This document shows positions 1 through 5,335 of a DNA stretch of 5,758 bases, one piece after another (within the stretch, counting starts at the first letter, position 1; each line of letters begins with the position of its first letter). Origin of the DNA: an uncultured bacterium (lineage in GTDB: Bacteria > Methylomirabilota > Methylomirabilia > Rokubacteriales > CSP1-6); assembly GCA_946479205.1 (NCBI GenBank), contig CAMLFJ010000243.1, positions 1 through 5,758 on the forward strand, read 5' to 3'. The position numbers and the translations under genes were made by a program. The notes below the pieces were generated by a model. The model did not search any database, was not told the DNA's origin, and saw nothing but the letters and a program-made list of their open reading frames with translations.

Positions 1-1
1 C

Positions 2-724
2 GTGTTCGAGATCGTGCCGGCCGTGGATCTGAAGGGGGGCCGATGCGTGCGCCTGCGACAGGGCCGCGCCGACGCCGAGACCGTCTTCTCCGACGATCCG
101 GTCGCGGTGGCCCGCCGCTGGCAGGACTCACGCGCGCGCCGCCTGCACGTGGTGGACCTCGACGGGGCCTTCGCGGGCCGCCCCTCCCAGACCGAGCTCA
201 TCCGCGCCATGATCGCCGCGGTGCGGATCCCGGTGCAGGTGGGCGGTGGGCTCCGCGAGATCGGGCACGTCGAGGCGGTGCTGGAAGCGGGCGCGCGGTG
301 GGCCATCGTGGGCACGCGGGCCGCGCTCGACCCCGCGTTCCTGGGCGAGGTGTGCGAGCGATTCGGCGAGCAGGTCATCGTCGGCATCGACGCCTCCGAC
401 GGGCGCGTCGCGGTGGACGGCTGGACGCGCGTGCTCGACCTCGACGCCATCGCCCTGGCCCGCGGCGCGGCGGCGGCGGGGGCCGCCGGCATCATCTATA
501 CCGACATCGCGCGCGACGGCACCCAGAACGGCCCCAACCTGTGGAGCACCGAGGCGGTGGCCAAGGCGGCGGGCATCGACGTGTTCGCCTCCGGCGGGGT
601 CGGCTCGCTCGACGACATCCGCCAGCTCGCGACGGTGCCGGAGCTGGCCGGGGTCATCGTGGGGCGCGCGCTCTACAGCGGGGCGGTGGACCTCGGCGCC
701 GCGCTCGCCGCGGTGGTGCGGTAG
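2..724 (+). CDS. hisA: ProFAR isomerase HisA (phosphoribosylformimino-AICAR-P isomerase)
   Basis: Cytosolic (beta/alpha)8-barrel enzyme that isomerises ProFAR to PRFAR, the fourth step of histidine synthesis. The 240-residue product has the family's usual length. The N-terminus PAVDLKGG carries the first catalytic aspartate (D9), and D130 in VGIDASDG matches the second. Phosphate-binding segments are GGGLR (81-85), the loop TDIARDGTQNGPN (167-179) and ASGGVGSLDDI (196-206). The start is GTG at the second base of the window; the family normally begins one to five residues before PA[IV]D, so the gene is very likely complete, although its ribosome site lies outside. The stop is 6 bases before hisF. 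HisA and HisF are related half-barrel duplications, but the neighbouring HisF and the RDGT-x-x-GPN loop identify this copy as HisA. A bifunctional PriA role (also in tryptophan synthesis) cannot be excluded from sequence alone. Confidence 0.96.
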   Translation: MFEIVPAVDLKGGRCVRLRQGRADAETVFSDDPVAVARRWQDSRARRLHVVDLDGAFAGRPSQTELIRAMIAAVRIPVQVGGGLREIGHVEAVLEAGARWAIVGTRAALDPAFLGEVCERFGEQVIVGIDASDGRVAVDGWTRVLDLDAIALARGAAAAGAAGIIYTDIARDGTQNGPNLWSTEAVAKAAGIDVFASGGVGSLDDIRQLATVPELAGVIVGRALYSGAVDLGAALAAVVR

Positions 725-730
725 GCGGCC

Positions 731-1498
731 ATGCTCTGCAAGCGGCTGATCCCGTGCCTGGACGTGAAGGACGGCCGCGTGGTGAAGGGCGTGCGCTTCG
801 TCGAGCTGCGTGACGCGGGCGACCCGGTCGCGGCCGCGCTGGCCTACGACGCCCAGGGCGCCGACGAGCTCGTCTTCCTCGACATCACCGCCTCCCACGA
901 GGGGCGCGCCACCATGCTCGACGTGGTCCGGCGCACCGCCGAGGGCATCTACATGCCGCTCACGGTGGGCGGCGGGATCCGGTCGCTCGAGGACATCCGC
1001 ACCCTCCTACGCGCCGGGGCCGACAAGGTGTCGCTCAATACCGCGGCGCTGGAGCGGCCGGCCCTGGTCACGGAAGCCGCCCGCGCGTTCGGGAGCCAGT
1101 GCATTGTGATCGCGATCGACGCGAAATCCTCTTCCTCCAACGGCCACTGGGAGGTGTTCACCCACGGTGGCCGCCGCCCGGCCGGGCGCGACGCGGTGGA
1201 GTGGGCCCGCGAGGTGGAGAAGCTAGGCGCGGGCGAGATTCTGCTCACCAGCATGGACCGTGACGGCACCGGCGACGGCTACGACATCGCGTTGACCCGC
1301 GCGGTGGCCGAGGCGGTCTCGGTCCCGGTCATCGCCTCGGGCGGTGTCGGGCGCCTCGAGCATCTCCGCGAGGGCCTGGTCGAGGGCCGCGCGGACGCGG
1401 CGCTCGTGGCGACGCTCTTTCACTTCGGCCAGCACACGGTCCTGGAGGCCAAGCGCTACTTGGGCGAGCGCGGGGTGCCGGTGAGGCTCGGGCCGTGA
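731..1498 (+). CDS. hisF: Imidazole glycerol phosphate synthase, cyclase subunit HisF
   Basis: Cyclase half of the HisF-HisH complex. It uses ammonia delivered by HisH to turn PRFAR into imidazole glycerol phosphate and AICAR, which links histidine and purine synthesis. The 255 residues match the family length. The start [19 protein letters not shown] is diagnostic, with catalytic D11 and K19; the second catalytic aspartate is D130 in IAIDAK. Residues corresponding to the ammonia-gate set known from Thermotoga HisF are present (R5, E46, K99, E169). Phosphate-binding parts are TVGGGIR (78-84), [12 protein letters not shown] (174-185) and IASGGVG (201-207). The segment [17 protein letters not shown] (143-159) is typical. 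ATG at 731 is the only start that keeps the conserved N-terminus; no good Shine-Dalgarno is seen, so translation probably couples to hisA 6 bases upstream. The loop at 133-136 is four serines. HisH is not in the window and is expected upstream. Confidence 0.97.
   Translation: MLCKRLIPCLDVKDGRVVKGVRFVELRDAGDPVAAALAYDAQGADELVFLDITASHEGRATMLDVVRRTAEGIYMPLTVGGGIRSLEDIRTLLRAGADKVSLNTAALERPALVTEAARAFGSQCIVIAIDAKSSSSNGHWEVFTHGGRRPAGRDAVEWAREVEKLGAGEILLTSMDRDGTGDGYDIALTRAVAEAVSVPVIASGGVGRLEHLREGLVEGRADAALVATLFHFGQHTVLEAKRYLGERGVPVRLGP
1483..1486 (+). promoter_or_regulatory. Ribosome binding site for hisIE
   Basis: GAGG inside the 3' end of hisF, 8 bases before the GTG at 1495. It supports the choice of the overlapping GTG start over later candidates. 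Confidence 0.55.
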
Positions 1499-2139
1499 GC
1501 GCGACCGACGATCTCAAGTGGGACGCGCAGGGGCTGATCCCGGCGGTGGTCCAGGACACCGAGACCGGCCAGCTCCTCATGGTCGCGTGGATGAGCCCCG
1601 CCTCGCTCGAGGAGACGCGGCGCACCGGCCTCACCCATTTCTGGTCGCGCTCGCGCAACGCGCTCTGGCGCAAGGGCGAGACGTCGGGCCACACCCAGCA
1701 CGTGGACGGCCTCTATGCCGACTGCGACCGGGACACGCTGCTGGTCCAGGTGCACCAGGACGGCGTGGCCTGCCACACCGGGGCGCGGAGCTGCTTCTTC
1801 ACGCGCCTCGACGGGGGCGAGGCCGCGCCCGCGCCGGGCGGGGCGGGCCCCGCGATGCTGGAAGTGCTCGAGCGGGTGCTCGAGTCGCGGAAGGTGGCGC
1901 CGCCCCCGGGCTCCTACGTGGCGGGGCTGTTCGCGAAGGGCCAGCCCCAGATCTGCCGGAAGATCGGGGAGGAGGCCGCGGAGGTGATGACCGCGGCCCT
2001 GGGCGGGGAGGGGGACGAGCGCGTGGTCTCCGAGGTCGCGGACCTGTGGTTTCACACCATGGTTCTGCTGAGCGCCCGCGGCATTCCCCTGCGCCGCGTC
2101 TTCGAGGAGCTCGCCCGCCGACACAAGAAGGACACGTGA
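1495..2139 (+). CDS. hisIE: Bifunctional PR-AMP cyclohydrolase / PR-ATP pyrophosphatase HisIE
   Basis: Fused enzyme for histidine steps two and three. The C-terminal HisE domain removes pyrophosphate from PR-ATP, and the N-terminal HisI domain opens the adenine ring of PR-AMP to give ProFAR. HisI spans about 10-105: the segment [17 protein letters not shown] (49-65), metal-binding DCDRD (76-80), and C93 (in ACHTG) and C100 (in SCF), which with C77 make the expected zinc set. An Ala/Gly/Pro-rich linker covers about 106-119. HisE (about 120-205) is a MazG-like all-alpha fold with KIGEEAAEV (156-164) and EVADLWFH (180-187), whose acidic residues bind Mg. At 214 residues it has normal length for a fusion. 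The GTG start overlaps the hisF stop as GTGA, with GAGG 8 bases upstream, which supports coupling. The fused form is common in several bacterial phyla, while others keep hisI and hisE separate. Confidence 0.96.
   Translation: MSATDDLKWDAQGLIPAVVQDTETGQLLMVAWMSPASLEETRRTGLTHFWSRSRNALWRKGETSGHTQHVDGLYADCDRDTLLVQVHQDGVACHTGARSCFFTRLDGGEAAPAPGGAGPAMLEVLERVLESRKVAPPPGSYVAGLFAKGQPQICRKIGEEAAEVMTAALGGEGDERVVSEVADLWFHTMVLLSARGIPLRRVFEELARRHKKDT
2127..2132 (+). promoter_or_regulatory. Possible ribosome binding site for the lipoprotein gene
   Basis: GAAGGA inside the hisIE end, but only 3 bases before the GTG at 2136, closer than usual. Start-stop overlap with hisIE may matter more than this site. Confidence 0.35.
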
Positions 2140-2648
2140 CCGGCCACCCCCTCGCGCGCGCCCTGCTCGCTCTCGTCCTGCTCGCGGGCTGCGCGACGGC
2201 GACGGGGCGCATCGAGAACGGGATGTTCTACTCGGCGAAGGGGTACCGCGTGACGCTGCCGTCGACCGGCTGGCGGGTGGATGCGAGCCAGCGGGCCGAT
2301 CTCACGCTGCGCGGCGAGGCGCGCGCGGGCGGCATGGTGGTGGACGCGACGTGCGGCGGCCGCGAATCCACCCGGCCGCTCGACGTGCTGGCCCGCCACC
2401 TGACCTTCGGCCTCACCCGGCGCGACGTGCTGGAGAACGGCACCGCCACGGTGGGCGGGCGCGAGGCGGCGCACTCGGTGGTCCGCGGCGTGGCCCAAGG
2501 GCGACCGGTCACGGTGGAGGCGCTGGTGATGCGGGCCGAGCCGTGCGTGCACGATTTCCTCTACGTGGCCCCGAGCGATGCCTTCGACGGCGGCCGGCCC
2601 GCGTTCCGGGCCCTGGTCGAGAGCTTCGCGCTGGAGCCGGCGCGATGA
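2136..2648 (+). CDS. Predicted lipoprotein of unknown function, upstream of mlaE
   Basis: I do not recognise a named family. The 170-residue product starts at a GTG that overlaps the hisIE stop (GTGA). It has a lipoprotein signal peptide: R8, a hydrophobic run at 9-17, then lipobox LLAGC with C19 as the predicted lipidated residue. Position +2 is alanine, which under the E. coli rule would send it to the outer membrane. The mature part is mixed, probably alpha/beta, with FYSAKGYRVTLP (31-42), GW (45-46), DATCGG (70-75), a conserved-looking VGGREAAHSVV (106-116) and FLYVAPSDAF (141-150). The layout of GY-x-V-x-x-P, then GW, and late YVAP/F-x-x-x-V-x-S-F elements resembles small DcrB/PsbP-like proteins, but this is only a resemblance. 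Two mature cysteines, C73 and C137, could form a disulfide. Its stop overlaps the mlaE start (ATGA), so it is probably made with the transporter and may be an accessory to it. A later in-frame ATG at 2223 would remove the signal peptide and is less likely. Confidence 0.85.
   Translation: MTGHPLARALLALVLLAGCATATGRIENGMFYSAKGYRVTLPSTGWRVDASQRADLTLRGEARAGGMVVDATCGGRESTRPLDVLARHLTFGLTRRDVLENGTATVGGREAAHSVVRGVAQGRPVTVEALVMRAEPCVHDFLYVAPSDAFDGGRPAFRALVESFALEPAR
2633..2636 (+). promoter_or_regulatory. Ribosome binding site for mlaE
   Basis: GGAG inside the lipoprotein gene, 8 bases before the ATG at 2645. It supports the ATGA overlap start. Confidence 0.5.
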
Positions 2649-3424
2649 TCGCGACGAAGGATCTGCGGCAGCACCTGCGCGAGACCGCGTTGTGGTACGG
2701 CGGCCTCGGGCTGCTCACCATGCGAGTGGCCCGCAACCTGACCCTGCCGCCGTCCTACTTCTGGCTGGTGGCCCGCGAGATCGACATCATCGGCGTGCGG
2801 TCGCTCGTGGTCGCGCTCACCGCCGCGCTGTTCACCGGCATGGTGCTGGCGCTGCAGACCGCGGTGAACATGGCCCGCTTCGGCGCCGAGAACTACGTCG
2901 GCCCGGTGGTGGCGCTCTCCATCCTGCGCGAGCTGGGCCCGGTGCTGACCGCCATCCTGGTGGGCGGCAAGGTCGCCTCGGGCATCACCGCCGAGCTGGG
3001 CTCCATGAAGGTCACCGAGCAGATCGACGCCCTCCGCGCGCTCGGGGTGAACTACGTCAAGAAGCTGATCGTCCCCCGGTTCATGGCCGCGGTGCTCGTC
3101 TTCCCGCTCGTCACGATCCTCGCGGACGGAATGGGCCTGCTCGGGGGTATGCTGATCGCTGTGTTCGATCGCCACGTCGATGCGTATCTCTACTGGAACA
3201 CCATCGCCTACTGGGTGGTCCTCAAGGACTTCCTCACCGGGCTCGGCAAGAGCCTGGTCTTCGGCGGGCTCGTCACCCTGATCGGCTGCTACAACGGCCT
3301 GGCCACCGAGGGCGGGACCGAGGGGCTCGGCCGCTCCACCACCGCGACGGTGGTGCAGGTCGCGATGGGCGTGATCATCTCCGACTTCTTCATCACGCGG
3401 CTCTTCCTCTTCATGTACTGGTGA
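2645..3424 (+). CDS. mlaE: MlaE-family lipid ABC transporter permease
   Basis: Inner-membrane permease of an MCE/Mla lipid transporter. In E. coli, MlaE forms a dimer that works with MlaF ATPase and an MlaD hexamer to move phospholipids between the inner membrane and the periplasm. The 259 residues match the family (about 255-260). The hallmark block is clear: ELGPVLTAILVGGKVASG (96-113), AELGSMKVTEQIDALRALG (116-134) and VPR (143-145), followed by the C-terminal segment GLGRSTTATVV (227-237). Hydrophobic helices lie near 52-72, 90-108, 147-173, 203-215 and 236-257; an N-terminal amphipathic stretch (11-40) is usual for this family. The ATG start overlaps the lipoprotein stop (ATGA), with GGAG 8 bases upstream. 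The gene ends 4 bases before mlaF. The substrate is inferred to be a phospholipid or another hydrophobic lipid; sterol, hydrocarbon or toluene-tolerance (Ttg2-type) roles are known in relatives and cannot be separated here. Confidence 0.94.
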   Translation: MIATKDLRQHLRETALWYGGLGLLTMRVARNLTLPPSYFWLVAREIDIIGVRSLVVALTAALFTGMVLALQTAVNMARFGAENYVGPVVALSILRELGPVLTAILVGGKVASGITAELGSMKVTEQIDALRALGVNYVKKLIVPRFMAAVLVFPLVTILADGMGLLGGMLIAVFDRHVDAYLYWNTIAYWVVLKDFLTGLGKSLVFGGLVTLIGCYNGLATEGGTEGLGRSTTATVVQVAMGVIISDFFITRLFLFMYW

Positions 3425-3428
3425 GCCG

Positions 3429-4181
3429 ATGACCTCCGCGCCGCCGCTCGTCGAGCTCCGGAAGGTCTGGAAGGCATTCGGGGAGAAGCCGGTGCTGCGC
3501 GGAGTGAGCTTCGGCCTGCCCAAGGGGACGATTCTCGCGGTGATGGGCGGGAGCGGCCAGGGCAAGACGGTGCTCCTGCGCATCGTCTCGGGCCTCGCGC
3601 AGCCCGACTCGGGCGAGGTGCACGTGTTCGGCACGCGCTTCGACCGGATGAGCGAGGAGGCGATGCTCCCGCTGAGGCGGCGGACCGGCTTCGTGTTCCA
3701 GGGCGCGGCCCTCTTCGACTCGCTCACCGTGTTCGAGAACGTGGCGTTCCCGCTGCGCGAGCACACCCGCCTGTCCCTCGGGGAGATCACGGATCGGGTC
3801 CACCACTTCCTCGACCTGGTCGGGCTGCCCGACACCGACGGGCTGCTGCCCGCCGAGCTGAGCGGGGGCATGCGCAAGCGCGTGGGCATCGCGCGGGCTC
3901 TGATCGTGGAGCCGGAGGTCGTCTTCTTCGACGAGCCCACCGCCGGGCTCGACCCCACCAACGCCAAGATGGTGGCCGAGCTCATCGCGCAGCTCCGCAC
4001 CGGCGTGTGCGACACCGCCATCGTGGTGACCCACGACGTGGAGTTCGCCGAGCTGGTGGCCGACCAGATGGCCATCCTGATGCAGGGGCAGTTCGCCGAT
4101 CAGGGCACGCCGTCCGAGATCCACCGCTCCGCCAACCCGGACGTGCGCCGGTTCCTGGCCGGCGAGCTGAGGGAGATCTAG
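3429..4181 (+). CDS. mlaF: MlaF-family lipid ABC transporter ATP-binding protein
   Basis: Cytosolic ATPase that powers MlaE. All nucleotide-binding motifs are in order: Walker A GGSGQGKT (40-47), Q-loop Q91 in VFQGAALFDS, ABC signature LSGGMRKRVGIARAL (144-158), Walker B VVFFDEP (164-170) with catalytic E169, D-loop AGLDP (172-176) and switch histidine H202 in VVTHD. The phrase GAALFDSLTVFENVAFPLRE (92-111) is typical of the MlaF/Ttg2A branch and sets it apart from importer ATPases. The 250 residues are a little shorter than E. coli MlaF (about 269). ATG at 3429 follows the mlaE stop by 4 bases; a GGTGAG lies only 3 bases upstream, so re-initiation after mlaE is likely. No MlaB (STAS) gene, which stabilises MlaF in E. 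coli, is seen beside it. Many non-enteric Mla loci lack MlaB nearby. Confidence 0.95.
   Translation: MTSAPPLVELRKVWKAFGEKPVLRGVSFGLPKGTILAVMGGSGQGKTVLLRIVSGLAQPDSGEVHVFGTRFDRMSEEAMLPLRRRTGFVFQGAALFDSLTVFENVAFPLREHTRLSLGEITDRVHHFLDLVGLPDTDGLLPAELSGGMRKRVGIARALIVEPEVVFFDEPTAGLDPTNAKMVAELIAQLRTGVCDTAIVVTHDVEFAELVADQMAILMQGQFADQGTPSEIHRSANPDVRRFLAGELREI
4169..4175 (+). promoter_or_regulatory. Ribosome binding site for mlaD
   Basis: GAGGGAG inside the end of mlaF, 8 bases before the ATG at 4184. It decides this start over upstream in-frame starts inside mlaF. Confidence 0.65.
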
Positions 4182-4183
4182 CC

Positions 4184-5335
4184 ATGGCCGACGGCCGGCT
4201 CGCCCTGCAGATCCGGATCGGAGCCTTCATCCTGTCCGGCCTGCTCGTGTTCTTCGCGATCATCTACCTGCTCGGGGCCCAGGCCCGCTATTTCGAGCGC
4301 AAGTACGATCTCGTCGCCGAGTTCACCGAGGTGGGCGGGCTCATCGAGGGTGCCACCGTCCGCCTGGCCGGCGTGCAGATCGGGCGCGTCACCGCGGTCG
4401 ATCTGCCCGGGCAGCCCGGGGGCAAGGTGCGGGTGACGATCACGATCGCGCGCCGCTTCTCGGAGCGGGTGCGCCGCGACTCGGAGGCCAAGATCTCCAC
4501 CCAGGGCCTGCTCGGCGACAAGATCGTGGAGATCTCCATCGGCACGACCGCCGCCCCCGCGCTCAAGCCCGGCGACGTCCTGGCGACCCAGGACTCGTTC
4601 GAGATGCAGCAGATGTTCAAGGCGGGCGCGGAGACGCTCCAGACCGTGCGGGAGCTGGCGGCCAGCCTCAAGGGCACCGCGGAGCGGGTGGACCGGATCG
4701 CCAAGGAAGTGGAGACCGGCAAGGGGCTGGTCCACGCCCTCGTGTACGACGAGCCGGAGGCGCTGACGAAGCTCAACGCGATCCTGACTCGCACCCAGTC
4801 GCTCCTGGCCCGCGCCGAGCAGGGCGACCACGCGGTGGGCGTGCTGCTCTCGCCGGACAGCGGCAAGTCGGCCCGCGCGCTGCTCGCGGCGATGGACACG
4901 ATTGGCCGGACCGCCGAGAAGCTCGAGTCGCGCGACAACCTGATCTCGGCCCTGCTGCACGATCCGCAGTACAAGACCGTCGCCGACGACCTGCGGGTCG
5001 TGGCGCACAACTTCCGCGACGTCTCCGAGCGGGTGGCCCAGGGCCAGGGCCTGCTCGGCCAGCTGACCCGCGACGGCGGCACCGACGGCGCGCTCGGCTC
5101 GCTCGGCGACGCGACCGCCGACTTCCGCGTCGCGATGGCCAACCTGCGCGCGGTCACCGACCGGCTCAAGCAGGGGGAGGGCACGGTCGGCGCGCTGCTG
5201 GAAGACCCGACGGTCTACGAGAACCTCGTGCAGTTCCTCGAGGGCTCGCGGCGGAGCTTCCTGCTGCGGACGCTGATCCGCTCGACGATCGAATCCGGCG
5301 CCGCCGGCAGCTCCGGCGGGAGCGGAGGCCGCTGA
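4184..5335 (+). CDS. mlaD: MlaD-family MCE protein with long repeat-bearing C-terminus
   Basis: Substrate-binding MCE subunit of the lipid transporter, anchored in the inner membrane with its bulk in the periplasm. One transmembrane helix lies at about 12-32. The MCE domain covers about 40-120: YDLVAEFTEVGGLIEGATVRLAGVQIG motifs (for example GGLIEGATVRLAGV, 51-64), a Gly/Pro turn at 75-80, KISTQGLLGDKIVEIS (103-118) and LKPGD (127-131). MCE domains form hexameric rings with a central hydrophobic pore. At 383 residues this is about twice E. coli MlaD (183). The extra 250 residues are mostly helical and contain about five degenerate repeats of roughly 36 residues (179-354), then a Gly/Ser tail (371-383). 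Long helical C-termini in other MCE proteins can build needles or barrels across the periplasm, so a bridging role is an inference. ATG at 4184 has GAGGGAG 8 bases upstream and sits 2 bases after mlaF. The open frame extends upstream into mlaF, but the start at 4184 places the membrane helix as expected. Confidence 0.93.
   Translation: MADGRLALQIRIGAFILSGLLVFFAIIYLLGAQARYFERKYDLVAEFTEVGGLIEGATVRLAGVQIGRVTAVDLPGQPGGKVRVTITIARRFSERVRRDSEAKISTQGLLGDKIVEISIGTTAAPALKPGDVLATQDSFEMQQMFKAGAETLQTVRELAASLKGTAERVDRIAKEVETGKGLVHALVYDEPEALTKLNAILTRTQSLLARAEQGDHAVGVLLSPDSGKSARALLAAMDTIGRTAEKLESRDNLISALLHDPQYKTVADDLRVVAHNFRDVSERVAQGQGLLGQLTRDGGTDGALGSLGDATADFRVAMANLRAVTDRLKQGEGTVGALLEDPTVYENLVQFLEGSRRSFLLRTLIRSTIESGAAGSSGGSGGR
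4718..5245 (+). repeat. Five degenerate ~36-residue repeats in MlaD C-terminus
   Basis: Within MlaD, a motif of the form G-x-G-x-[VL]-x-x-L-[LVT] is followed by a short acidic/proline turn and a helix. Units begin at residues 179 (GKGLVHALVYDEP), 214 (GDHAVGVLLSPDS), 250 (RDNLISALLHDPQY), 287 (GQGLLGQLTRDGG) and 331 (GEGTVGALLEDPTVYENL). Spacings are 35, 36, 37 and 44 residues, and the last unit is truncated after about 24. The first and last are closest to the G-x-G-T-x-G-x-L-[LV]-x-D-x-x-[VL]-Y-x-N-L motif known from C-terminal parts of other long MCE proteins. The repeats are seen at protein level only; no long identical DNA repeats accompany them, so the array looks old. Confidence 0.75.
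5301..5319 (+). other. Short GC hairpin just upstream of the radA ribosome site
   Basis: CCGCCGG and CCGGCGG form a perfect 7-bp stem around the 5-base loop CAGCT. It ends 4 bases before the radA GGAGG. No T-tract follows, so it is not an intrinsic terminator. It lies in the codons of the mlaD Gly/Ala/Ser tail and may be a chance product of high GC. Confidence 0.3.
5324..5328 (+). promoter_or_regulatory. Strong ribosome binding site for radA
   Basis: A perfect GGAGG inside the Gly/Ser tail of mlaD, 6 bases before the ATG at 5335. It is one of the two best Shine-Dalgarno matches in the window, alongside that of mlaD. Confidence 0.7.

Noticed and set aside
128..898. A 256-codon minus-strand frame and a similar +strand frame (43-813) over hisA
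   Set aside because: Both are Arg/Gly/His-rich shadows of hisA/hisF, which carry all catalytic motifs in their own frames.
1864..1884. Direct repeat GTGCTCGAG, two copies 12 bases apart
   Set aside because: It encodes VLE-x-VLE in a HisE helix; helical periodicity and limited codon choice explain it.
1518..2135. Upstream extension of the lipoprotein frame into hisIE
   Set aside because: The frame is open by GC bias only; the upstream translation is Arg/Gly/Pro-rich, and the signal peptide begins right after the GTG at 2136.
2561..4075. A 504-codon open frame on the minus strand opposite mlaE and mlaF
   Set aside because: It is antisense to two genes with complete diagnostic motifs. Its translation is low-complexity (Ser/Arg/Pro, then Glu/His/Asp rich) as expected for a GC-rich shadow frame, and it matches no family I know.
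4007..4183. Upstream extension of the mlaD frame into mlaF
   Set aside because: The extra 59 residues are Arg-rich shadow sequence. The ATG at 4184 has a good ribosome site and puts the membrane helix near the N-terminus as in MlaD.
4288..5184. A 298-codon open frame on the minus strand opposite mlaD
   Set aside because: Its Ser/Arg/Ala-rich shadow composition shows no recognisable motif, and the + strand MCE protein explains the region.
5301..5319. Hairpin as a terminator between mlaD and radA
   Set aside because: There is no T-tract after the stem, and it lies inside coding sequence followed directly by the radA ribosome site and start.
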